DNA from: Candidatus Babelota bacterium
GTDB lineage: Bacteria; Babelota; Babeliae; Babelales; Vermiphilaceae
Assembly: GCA_029262575.1 (NCBI GenBank)
Contig: JAJCZC010000013.1
Coordinates: 1-64,000 of the forward strand
Length of the DNA: 64,000 nt
Direction: 5' to 3'
Of the stretch, positions 52,334 through 60,325 are shown piece by piece. Numbering within the stretch: position 1 is the first letter of the stretch; every line of letters starts with the position of its first letter. The notes beneath the pieces are model-generated. The model was not told where the DNA came from and did no database searches. It saw nothing but the letters and a program-made list of their open reading frames with translations. The position numbers and the translations under genes are program-made.

Positions 52334-52741
52334 ATGGTATTAAGATTAGTTAAGCTTGGGTTTTTTTTGATATCCGTGCCAACAACAGTTTTTGCGGCTT
52401 CATATTCGATTTCCAAGACCACTCCAATACATAACTATAAATCAGTGCCCGTGAAGGTAACTGGTCTTCCATCAGGAGGAGAAATATGCAAATGGGATAG
52501 AGGAAGAAAAGACTGGAGATGTGAAAAAACTGATACTATTGGGACAGGCGAGATTGCCGTTCTTAAAAAAGGCTCAGCTTGGCATTATACAGGCTCTGGG
52601 AATATAAGGCTAAAATATGGTAGGGATAATTCTACGGTAGGGACTACTTTGTCGCCGAACAAGCAGTTAATCTTATTTGATGATTATCCAGGTTTTATTG
52701 AAGTAGCTCTCCCATTTGATGCAAATAGGCTCAGAATATAA
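52334..52741 (+). CDS. Secreted cassette protein, A-type (copy 4)
   Basis: The 135-residue protein has a signal peptide (VKLGFFLISVPTTVFA). Motifs: HNYKSVPVKVTG, GGEICKWDRGRKDWRCEKTD and GTGEIAVLKK. Closest to copy 3 (HNYKSVPLK, W-C pair). It follows B copy 4 by 27 nt; SD GAAGGAAT precedes the ATG. Function unknown. Confidence 0.8.
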   Translation: MVLRLVKLGFFLISVPTTVFAASYSISKTTPIHNYKSVPVKVTGLPSGGEICKWDRGRKDWRCEKTDTIGTGEIAVLKKGSAWHYTGSGNIRLKYGRDNSTVGTTLSPNKQLILFDDYPGFIEVALPFDANRLRI

Positions 52742-52889
52742 GAGCTTTCGTTTGTTTCTAGAATAACATTGCTTTAGTCACAAAGTCATTTTTTGTATTA
52801 GGCTTTTATAAAGAATGTTATCAACAGGGTTTTAAAGCGCTTAAGCTTTATAAGATTTATGATATTCTTCGATGTCTTTCGATCAAGCT

Positions 52890-52926
52890 CGATGCCAGGC
52901 TTCGCATTAAGCGACGCCTGGCATCG
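52890..52926. repeat. Palindrome with 11-bp perfect stem
   Basis: CGATGCCAGGC (52890-52900) pairs with GCCTGGCATCG (52916-52926), with an inner CGC/GCG. GCCAGGC-type palindromes like this are common dispersed repeats. Between 52742 and 52889 I see only AT-rich sequence with a weak AATAACATT / AATGTTAT pairing. Confidence 0.8.
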
Positions 52927-52984
52927 CAGGATGAAATAAAATGTAAGATACAATTGTTTTGTTTGAAAAATCTTAGATAGGATT

Positions 52985-53130
52985 CACCCTCTTTTGAGGG
53001 TGTTAGCGTTGGTTAGATTGATGTTTTAGGAGGCCATGGGATGGCTAATTGTTTCAATCTAAAGCATGAGGCCCCGCTGAATTAAATTGGGCAATTAAGG
53101 CTCCGGGATTGTTATTGTTTTTAAGATGAA
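52985..53130 (+). ncRNA. Candidate structured RNA, type unknown
   Basis: Non-coding sequence with a perfect 7-bp hairpin CACCCTC-TTTT-GAGGGTG (52985-53002). A larger stem follows: TTAGATTGA pairs with TCAATCTAA and encloses GCCAT-GGG-ATGGC. A GC-rich stretch (GAGGCCCCGC ... GGCTCCGGG) continues to about 53130. No hallmark of SRP, RNase P, tmRNA or 6S RNA was found. Strand is assumed from the neighbouring RNA array. Confidence 0.4.
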
Positions 53131-53155
53131 TTTGTTTTGGGTAGAGATGGGCGTG

Positions 53156-53610
53156 TTGCATGTGAAAAAAGAACAGTTCTCTTGGTTGCCATCTCGGGTC
53201 AATATGCTTTTATAAGGACATACCCTTGGCAACGATGTTTGAAGTATCATTCAAACACATGCAAAGTAAGCAGCGCTATCTTGATAAAATAGTATCGCTT
53301 GATGTAAAAAATTGCATGTGAAAAAAGAGCAGTTCTCTTGGTTGCCGTCTCGGGTCAATATGCTTTTATAAGGACATACCCTTGGCAACGATGTTTGAAG
53401 TGTTATTCAAACACATGCAAAGTAAACAGCGCTATTTTGATAAAATAGCATCGCTTGATGAAATATTGCATGTGAAAAAAGAACGATTCTCTTGATTGCC
53501 ATCTCGGATCAATATTTTTAAATATGAACATATCCTTGGCAATGATGTTTGAATTATTACTCAAACACATACAGTGCAATGTTTTTTTGTTTTTTGTGAA
53601 AAACAACATT
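53156..53610 (+). ncRNA. Three tandem structured-RNA units
   Basis: Units at 53156-53264, 53312-53420 and 53466-53579 (109, 109 and 114 nt; period 154-156) each open with TTGCATGTG and close with CACATGCAA (interrupted in unit 3). Inside, GGTTGCC pairs with GGCAAC, GGGT with ACCC, and TTTGAA with TTCAAA or TCAAAC. In unit 3 both partners change together (GGTTGCC/GGCAAC to GATTGCC/GGCAAT; GGGT/ACCC to GGAT/ATCC), supporting RNA pairing. A T-rich run and hairpin after unit 3 favour plus-strand transcription. No coding frame is conserved among units. Confidence 0.75.
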
Positions 53611-53664
53611 GAGTTATTTTTCTATCTCTGAAAGGAAAACGCTTAAAAAATTGGAGGGATTTTT

Positions 53665-53741
<77 letters not shown>

Positions 53742-53843
53742 ATACTTACAGAAATGAGCGAAATAACATATTTCAATACCAATATTAAAGGTTTTTTGCA
53801 TTTTGTCAAATATATTGCTCAATTAAGCTGTTTCTATTGGGCT

Positions 53844-54374
53844 TTAGCTATTTTGTAGGAGTAGATTACCTTTGGGTGAAACGCTGATGTTGGCCTCAAC
53901 ATGTTCTTTAAAGCTTTCCAGAGGTACGGTCATGATGGGCTTCCAGAGGAACTTTTTACTTTGAGAGTCGTCTATTTTGCGATATAATCGTACAACTATA
54001 TCGTTGGAAGACAGTGTGCATTTATCACCTAATAATGAGTACATTTGCTTCCCCAATTGTTCCGAACGGGCAATCAGTTCAACTGTTTTGTTTGATGTTT
54101 TAGAAGCTTTTTCACCTCGGGCAATATATTTGAGATATTGCATGCCGCGATTATAGACATATCTTTGAAGAGGAAGCTTTTTTGCTGTTTTTTGTACTCT
54201 TACAACTCTTTGAGGTGTATAGGCAACATCGATATGCTTTGGTTGGTAGTCTTTTAATTTTAAGAAGGTGCTATCCTTGTGCTTCACCAGTTTGTCATGA
54301 ATATAGATTGGATGCTTCGATTTGGAAAGTGTCGTAAGAATTAAAAATCCGAACGATAATATTGTTTTTTTCAT
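53844..54374 (-). CDS. Exported basic protein, unknown
   Basis: The 176-residue protein starts at ATG 54374 (AGGAG upstream) with a signal peptide (ILSFGFLILTTLSKS). The mature part is basic (many K, R, H) with a helical middle (RYVYNRGMQYLKYIARGEKA) and a beta C-terminus (MTVPLESFKEHVEANISVSP). No family recognised. It is downstream of the 54533 gene but separated by that gene's terminator. Confidence 0.65.
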   Translation of the reverse strand: MKKTILSFGFLILTTLSKSKHPIYIHDKLVKHKDSTFLKLKDYQPKHIDVAYTPQRVVRVQKTAKKLPLQRYVYNRGMQYLKYIARGEKASKTSNKTVELIARSEQLGKQMYSLLGDKCTLSSNDIVVRLYRKIDDSQSKKFLWKPIMTVPLESFKEHVEANISVSPKGNLLLQNS

Positions 54375-54496
54375 AATTTTACTCCTAATTGTTATGAAAA
54401 ATTTAATTTTATAGAGCCCTTGTTTGCTTTGTTGTGCTTGGTATAGCTGAAAGTGAAACTTTGATTGCATCGGAACATATTGAAGAGCTGCTTTTG

Positions 54497-54524
54497 AAAA
54501 TGTGGGCCGCGCTTGCGGCCCACA
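54497..54524 (-). terminator. Intrinsic terminator of the 54533 gene
   Basis: A perfect 10-bp stem (TGTGGGCCGC 54501-54510 with GCGGCCCACA 54515-54524, 4-nt loop) is followed on the minus strand by TTTTC, 9 nt after the gene's stop. Confidence 0.88.
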
Positions 54525-54532
54525 CCTATTTG

Positions 54533-55171
54533 TTACTGTACTGTTGTGGCAACAGGTGCAACAGTGTGTTGTGCAACATGGAAGTTTGTTAGCTCATTGT
54601 ATTTGCCATCGTTGCCTTTCATTTTGATGCCAACTTGGCCATTGTTTCTTACTTTAACTTTTAGCGGCCCTCTTTTTGCCAACTCAGATTTGAGTAATGC
54701 ATAGCGATGCTGACGAGTAAGTCTGTTTTGTTCTGCAGTTGGTTCACCTTGGCCAGCGAAAACCTCAACAAGTGTTTGTGCTTTGCCAGGTATCCAGTCA
54801 ATGTTATGTTTTACAGCCTTTTTTTGGCTCAATGATTGTGTGCGGACTAATACTTGGTCAACCTGGTTTTCTGCTAAGGTCTCATCAGCTGTAGGTCTAA
54901 ATTGAACCAAAGCAGCGTTTTTTAGGCCGTTTTCAGGAATCGGTACGCTGATTGTCTTTTGACGCGAAACGGGACCAACGTCTTGGAGTAACTGAGCTTG
55001 GGTAAGATTGAACTTACGTGTGCTATAAGCAGCAGGTTTTACACGCTCAACTTGTTGTGCCGGTACGGCAATTGTGCCTCTTTTTTTACGTGGCGCTGCA
55101 TTCACATTAAGCATTAGTTGGCCGGCGCACAACGTAATTGCTCCTGTAACTAGCATGGTTGTTTTTTTCAT
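54533..55171 (-). CDS. Exported basic protein, unknown
   Basis: The 212-residue protein has a signal peptide ending near LNVNAA. The mature N-terminus is basic (APRKKRGTIAV). A middle part (FNLTQAQLLQDV, ISVPIPENGL) leads to a beta-rich C-terminus (PLKVKVRNNGQVGIKMKG). SD AGGAGA precedes the ATG. No family recognised; it may belong to the same loose group of secreted proteins as 53844-54374. Confidence 0.65.
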   Translation of the reverse strand: MKKTTMLVTGAITLCAGQLMLNVNAAPRKKRGTIAVPAQQVERVKPAAYSTRKFNLTQAQLLQDVGPVSRQKTISVPIPENGLKNAALVQFRPTADETLAENQVDQVLVRTQSLSQKKAVKHNIDWIPGKAQTLVEVFAGQGEPTAEQNRLTRQHRYALLKSELAKRGPLKVKVRNNGQVGIKMKGNDGKYNELTNFHVAQHTVAPVATTVQ

Positions 55172-55302
55172 AATATCTCCTAAGGATTAAAAAAATGTAA
55201 AAATAAATAAACTACCTAATTACAAATTTATATTTTTATAATTCAGGTTGTCAATGCTGTTTTTTTATTTCTTTAAAAAAATGCCTTAGGGTGAGGTTGT
55301 TA

Positions 55303-56664
55303 TTATAGGTATTGTTGAATTTCCCAATCGGTAACGCATGTATTAAATGCATGCAATTCTTTATTTTTTAACGTAACAAAAGAATTTAAAAGCTTGCTGC
55401 CAAGTAATGTGAACGCAAAGTAGCTGTTGGCAAGGTTGTACAATGCGCTCGCCAAGTTTGCTGGCAATGATGTTATTTCAGCTTCGGTCAGTTGTTGTGC
55501 ACTGAATGTATAAAGGCTTTCTTCAACTGGTGCAGGTGCTGATCGTTGATGTGCTACGCCATCAATGCCAGCTTTGAGTAATGCAGCGAATGCGAGATAT
55601 GGGTTACACATTGGATCAGGGCAACGTAATTCCGCTCGCACACTTTGTGGGTCATTTGCCTCTGGTATGCGAATGAGCGCACTTCGATTTTTGGTGCCCC
55701 AGCAGATATAAATAGGCGCTTCATAACCAGGAACTAAGCGTTTATATGAATTAATGGTCGGATTTAATAATGCAGTTATTCCTGGCATTTGATGCAAAAC
55801 ACCGGCAATAAATTGTTTGCCGACTTCAGATAGCTGATAATCATCTTGTGCATCATAAAATGCATTTTGATGAGCAAAAGTATCCCACAGACTAAAATGA
55901 ATATGCATTGCGCTGCCATTTTGCTCTGCTAATGGTTTGGGCATAAAGGTTACCTTATGGCCATATTCTTGCATGATTGATTGAAGTGTGTATTTTGCTA
56001 ATATCACCTGATCAGCTATTGCAATGGGTTCACCATAACGTATTGAGAGCTCATGTTGGCCTGATGCAACTTCATGATGAAATTTTTCAACATTTACGCC
56101 CATGCCCTTGAGCAAGTGTATCAGTGATTGATGTTGCACTACACGTTTCACGTCTGTTTGTGCATCAAAATAAGCGTTTCTATCAATTGGTGCGTTATCT
56201 TGATCGAGAAGAAAGAATTCAAGTTCAGGGCCAACATTGCATGCATAGCCATGTTGTGCGATTTCTTGCGCAACTGTTTTTAGAAGATGGCGAGGGTCGC
56301 CAGCAAATGGTTCATGCTCATTGAGATATATATCACATAACATAAGAGCTGTTTTATTAGTGCCTTGAAGCCAAGGAATAATGCGTAATGAGTTCACATC
56401 AGGTTTGAGTATCATATCGCTCTTGCTGATGTTTGCGCATCCTGCAATAGATGAGCCATCAAAAGCAATGCCGTGCTCAAGGGCATTCTCAACATGATCA
56501 ATTGGCAGCAAGATCTCTTTAATGTTGCCCAAAAGATCGGTGAATAAAAAGGTAACGAATTGCACTTGTTGATTTTTGAGATCTTGGGTGACTAGGTCAC
56601 TGATTGTATAAGATTGGGTGGCGTATGTGAGTGACACTAAACAAGCTAATAGAAGTTTCTTCAT
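55303..56664 (-). CDS. Glutamine synthetase (type I-like) with a signal peptide
   Basis: The 453-residue protein carries all visible GSI active-site motifs: DGSSIAGCANISKSDM, GPELEFFLL, KFHHEVASGQHE, GSAMHIHFSL, NPTINSYKRLVPGYEAP, RSALIRIP and AELRCPDPMCNPYLAFAALL. It should make glutamine from glutamate, ammonia and ATP. Residues 1-18 (KLLLACLVSLTYATQS) form an added hydrophobic signal-like segment immediately before the normal GSI start. LLAC could be a lipobox. SD AAAGGT supports this start and no internal ATG near the domain start is evident. It is divergent from the amidohydrolase genes. Confidence 0.93.
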   Translation of the reverse strand: MKKLLLACLVSLTYATQSYTISDLVTQDLKNQQVQFVTFLFTDLLGNIKEILLPIDHVENALEHGIAFDGSSIAGCANISKSDMILKPDVNSLRIIPWLQGTNKTALMLCDIYLNEHEPFAGDPRHLLKTVAQEIAQHGYACNVGPELEFFLLDQDNAPIDRNAYFDAQTDVKRVVQHQSLIHLLKGMGVNVEKFHHEVASGQHELSIRYGEPIAIADQVILAKYTLQSIMQEYGHKVTFMPKPLAEQNGSAMHIHFSLWDTFAHQNAFYDAQDDYQLSEVGKQFIAGVLHQMPGITALLNPTINSYKRLVPGYEAPIYICWGTKNRSALIRIPEANDPQSVRAELRCPDPMCNPYLAFAALLKAGIDGVAHQRSAPAPVEESLYTFSAQQLTEAEITSLPANLASALYNLANSYFAFTLLGSKLLNSFVTLKNKELHAFNTCVTDWEIQQYL

Positions 56665-56753
56665 TGTGGGACCTTTTTTTTAATAATGTTGCTACAACGA
56701 TTGAAGATACGTTATTTATAAAGCATGTCAATGCCAATTATAAGGGGGAAATC

Positions 56754-58466
56754 ATGCATAGTTTATTCAAAAGAATGTTTATTGTTATTTTTGCGTATAG
56801 TGCGTTGTTTGGCAAAAGTGCAACACCTATTCTTAGGGTATTTACTGCGCGTAGTATTGTGACAATGAATTCAAATATGCCGCGTGCGCAAGCAGTAGCG
56901 GTAAAAGAAGGCAAGATTTTGGGCGTTGGTACATTGGATAGTTTGCAACCTTGGTTAAAGCGTTATAAGCATGTTATAGATAACCGCTTTGCCAATGATG
57001 TAATAGTGCCTGGATTTATTGAAGCACATATGCATCCGCAAGTTGCAGGCCTTTTATGGCAAGCTGTTTATGTGGGTAGGTTTGACCGTCATACTCCTGG
57101 TGGCTCATTTGTAAAAGGGCTCAAAACGAAACAGGAAGTTTTGGCAAAAATAAAAGATGCTGTAAAAGAAAAAGAGCAAAAAGGGGAAAAGGGTGGATGG
57201 ATGTTTGTTTGGGGATACCAACCAGAATTTTATGATAACAGTCCATTGACAGTTGAAGATTTAGATCCGATTGCGGGACCGTATGACATTATGGTAGAAA
57301 ATGCGAGTATGCATTTATATTACGTTAGTAGCAGCGTGCTCAAAAAAATGAACGTTACTCCCAAATCAGATGTTCCTGGAATTGTAGTAAAAAATGGTAA
57401 GCTAACCGGTCAGATTGAAGAAATCAAAGCGATAAAGCGTTTAATCCCTTATTTGCCAAAAGTAACAGTGGGCGGCCTTGAAAAGGTAACGCGAGACGCT
57501 GCTCAGCTGGCACAACGCGTTGGTGTGACAACTATGGCAGATGCGGCGCTTGGTTATGTTCCTCAAGCATTAAAAGCGTATCAGCATGAAGCGGCAAAAT
57601 CGGATTTTCCGGTGCGCGTTGTATTGTTTCCTGCGATAGACATGGTCAAAGCCAACGGTGGTATTCCATACTTGCAAAAAATGTATGCGCAAAATAATGA
57701 CATGTTAGCCTTCGGTCCGGTTAAATTTCTGCTTGATGGGTCATTACAAGGCTTTACCGGAAATTTACGCTGGCCATATTATTTGAATGGAAAAAATGGC
57801 ATAGCAAATATGGCTTTTGATGAAGTAAAGGAAGATCTTTTGATGATTCACAAGGCTGGCTATCAAGCAGCCTTGCATGCAAATGGTGATCAGGCGACGC
57901 AAGATGCAATCAATGCGATACAATATGCGCTTAATATTGCACCGCGCCCGGATCATAGGCATCGTTTGGAGCATAATCAATTGGTGAACGATGCGCAATT
58001 GGTTCGTATGAAAACATGTGGCATCACAACCAATCTATTTGTTAATCATGTATATTATTGGGGTGATTTATATGCAGACCACATTTTGGGGTATGAGCGT
58101 GCGCGACGTATTGATCCAGCGAGATCAGCATTGCGCCATGGCGTGAAGTTTGCATTTCATTCTGATGCCTCAGTAACGCCTGTTGATCCACTCAAAACAA
58201 TCTGGATTGCCACAACCCGTAAAACCTTGAGCGGAAAAGTTTTAGGACCAGAGCAATGCATTTCAATATATGATGCACTCAAAGCGGTGACGCTTGATGC
58301 AGCGTATTTATTGTTTCAGGATGATATGAAGGGCTCAATTGAAGTTGGTAAATTTGCAGACTTTGCTGTGCTTGATCGTAATCCACTAAAGGTTGCTGCA
58401 GATGATTTAAGGCATATCAAGGTGAAAGCAACTGTTTTGGGCGGAAAGATATTTCCTATTTCTTGA
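56754..58466 (+). CDS. Exported amidohydrolase (YtcJ-like), copy 1
   Basis: The 570-residue protein starts at ATG 56754 (AAGGGGGAA upstream) with a signal peptide (FIVIFAYSALFGKSA). Metal-dependent amidohydrolase family 3 motifs: VPGFIEAHMHPQ (HxH), VKFLLDGSLQG, ALHANGDQA, RLEHNQLV and FHSDASVTPVDP, then the C-terminal beta-sandwich with GKFADFAVLDRNPL. These enzymes hydrolyse amides, imides or related bonds; substrate unknown. Tandem with a paralogue 87 nt downstream. Confidence 0.92.
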   Translation: MHSLFKRMFIVIFAYSALFGKSATPILRVFTARSIVTMNSNMPRAQAVAVKEGKILGVGTLDSLQPWLKRYKHVIDNRFANDVIVPGFIEAHMHPQVAGLLWQAVYVGRFDRHTPGGSFVKGLKTKQEVLAKIKDAVKEKEQKGEKGGWMFVWGYQPEFYDNSPLTVEDLDPIAGPYDIMVENASMHLYYVSSSVLKKMNVTPKSDVPGIVVKNGKLTGQIEEIKAIKRLIPYLPKVTVGGLEKVTRDAAQLAQRVGVTTMADAALGYVPQALKAYQHEAAKSDFPVRVVLFPAIDMVKANGGIPYLQKMYAQNNDMLAFGPVKFLLDGSLQGFTGNLRWPYYLNGKNGIANMAFDEVKEDLLMIHKAGYQAALHANGDQATQDAINAIQYALNIAPRPDHRHRLEHNQLVNDAQLVRMKTCGITTNLFVNHVYYWGDLYADHILGYERARRIDPARSALRHGVKFAFHSDASVTPVDPLKTIWIATTRKTLSGKVLGPEQCISIYDALKAVTLDAAYLLFQDDMKGSIEVGKFADFAVLDRNPLKVAADDLRHIKVKATVLGGKIFPIS

Positions 58467-58552
58467 GTTAGATATTTTGAACATTGCACATTTTCGAGAT
58501 AATTTTTAGCCTGTTGAACAAAGAGCTAGTATTCAAGAGCAAGGGTGAGTTT

Positions 58553-60307
58553 ATGGAAAAAATAGTTTTAAGTTTGTTGTTTGCAGGTTTTTATTCTCTT
58601 ATTTGTCCTCAAGTTACTATTTTCAAGGCAAAAAAGATCATTACTATGAATCCTGCGCAGCCAGAAGCAAATGCTGTGGCGGTTAAAGATGGTAAGATAC
58701 TTTCAGTTGGGAGGTTTAAATATTTAGTTAAGGATTTTAAAGATAGCGCAGCAATTGATCGGCAATTTGAGGATGACGTTATTGTGCCAGGATTTATTGA
58801 GGCACATATGCATCCGCAAATTGCCGGATTTTTTTGGCAATATCTATATGTTGGTTTTTTCGATCGTTATGATCCTGATGGTAATTTTATCAAAGGGTGC
58901 AGAAGCAAAAAAGAGGTGCTGGATCGAATTGCAAATGCGGTGAAGCTTGAAAAGCATAAAGAGGGATGGGTAATTGCTTGGGGCTATCAATCAGAATTTT
59001 ATGAACATGAGCCATTAACGGTAGATGAGCTAAATCCCATTTCAGGCGATTATAAAGTATGTGTTGAAAATGCTAATATGCACGCAATGTATGTCAATAA
59101 GCATGGGCTTGATGCAATTGGCGTGACACCTCAAACAGATATTGAGGGTGTGGGTATGTGTGGTGGCCGGCCGACAGGGGTGCTGTTAGAATTAAAAGCG
59201 ATGAGATTGGCGCTCAAGCATCTACCCAATGTTGGGTTTGAAGATATGTGTAACATTACTCGTGCAGCATCGCGTTTGGCGCATCGAGTGGGTGTTACAA
59301 CAATGACGGATCTTGCTGCGGGTCTTTCATTCCTGACTCATGGTTTTGAGGCATATTTTCATGAAGTGCCCAAAGATGACTTTCCTCAGCGGGTTGCATT
59401 ATTTCCAGTTAATGGTTTGGCGATGACAAAAGGGATAGATTATATAAAGTCTTTGCACAAAAAAAATAATGATAAGTTATGGTTTGACGCAATTAAGTTT
59501 TTGACCGATGGTTCATTGCAGTGCCATACTGCTCATGTGCAATGGCCGGCATATCACAACTGTGCCTGCAATGGGATGGAGAATATTCCACTTGATCAGC
59601 TCATGAAACAATGGATGCTTTTTCATGAAGCAGGTTTTAGAGTTGCCTTGCATGTTAATGGTAGTCAGGCGATAGAGCAGGCATTACAAGCAGCAAAATA
59701 TGTGTTAAATAGATGTCCAAGGATTGATCATCGGCATAGTTTTGAGCACAATCAGATGGTGACCGAAGCGCAACTTGCACGCATGAAAACATTAGGCTTA
59801 GTCGCCAACTTTTTTATTAATCATATCTATTATTGGGGTGATATTCATGTTGAAAATTTGGGATATCGACGCGCGGCACATCTTAATCCACTTGCATCTG
59901 CATTAAGACATGGTGTGCCATTTAGTATACATTCTGATGCATCAGTAACACCTGTTGATCCGTTATTTACGATGTGGGTTGCGGTGAATCGTTTGCGTAG
60001 TTCGGGCAAAGTGCTTGGTTCTGCACAACGCATATCGGTTTATGATGCTCTTAAAGCAGTGACATTGGATGCTGCATATATATTAGGCAAGGAGGATGTT
60101 TTGGGTAGCATTGAAGTAGGTAAATATGCAGATTTTGCTATTTTGGATAAAAATCCACTCACAGTAAAGTCATTAAAAATAAAAGATATTTGTGTAAAAG
60201 CTACTGTATTAGGTGGTAAAGTTTTCACAATTATGCCATCCCCTTCGTGGCGTTATTTTAAGTTCAATAAGACGTGTACATCTATCATTAGTCAATTTTG
60301 TTATTAA
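58553..60307 (+). CDS. Exported amidohydrolase (YtcJ-like), copy 2
   Basis: The 584-residue paralogue of the upstream gene starts at ATG 58553 (AAGGGTGAG upstream) with a signal peptide. The motifs are conserved (VPGFIEAHMHPQI, IKFLTDGSLQCHT, ALHVNGSQA, SFEHNQMV, IHSDASVTPVDP). In place of HANGDQ it has HVNGSQ, a change near the metal site that may alter substrate. The C-terminus has an extra Ser/Phe/Lys-rich tail of about 25 residues. Confidence 0.92.
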   Translation: MEKIVLSLLFAGFYSLICPQVTIFKAKKIITMNPAQPEANAVAVKDGKILSVGRFKYLVKDFKDSAAIDRQFEDDVIVPGFIEAHMHPQIAGFFWQYLYVGFFDRYDPDGNFIKGCRSKKEVLDRIANAVKLEKHKEGWVIAWGYQSEFYEHEPLTVDELNPISGDYKVCVENANMHAMYVNKHGLDAIGVTPQTDIEGVGMCGGRPTGVLLELKAMRLALKHLPNVGFEDMCNITRAASRLAHRVGVTTMTDLAAGLSFLTHGFEAYFHEVPKDDFPQRVALFPVNGLAMTKGIDYIKSLHKKNNDKLWFDAIKFLTDGSLQCHTAHVQWPAYHNCACNGMENIPLDQLMKQWMLFHEAGFRVALHVNGSQAIEQALQAAKYVLNRCPRIDHRHSFEHNQMVTEAQLARMKTLGLVANFFINHIYYWGDIHVENLGYRRAAHLNPLASALRHGVPFSIHSDASVTPVDPLFTMWVAVNRLRSSGKVLGSAQRISVYDALKAVTLDAAYILGKEDVLGSIEVGKYADFAILDKNPLTVKSLKIKDICVKATVLGGKVFTIMPSPSWRYFKFNKTCTSIISQFCY

Positions 60308-60325
60308 TGTGTATTTCTTCTTTTC

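Noticed and set aside
52985-53130. SRP RNA, RNase P RNA, tmRNA or 6S RNA
   Set aside because: None of the hallmark sequences (GGAAG tetraloop region, GAGGAAAGTCC, tRNA-like end with tag frame) is present; kept only as an unassigned candidate.
53156-53579. Possible CRISPR array
   Set aside because: Repeats of about 109 nt with internal stems, only three units, spacers also related to each other, no cas genes.
53403-53609. Minus-strand 68-codon frame
   Set aside because: It sits inside the tandem RNA units, is not conserved among units and has no SD.
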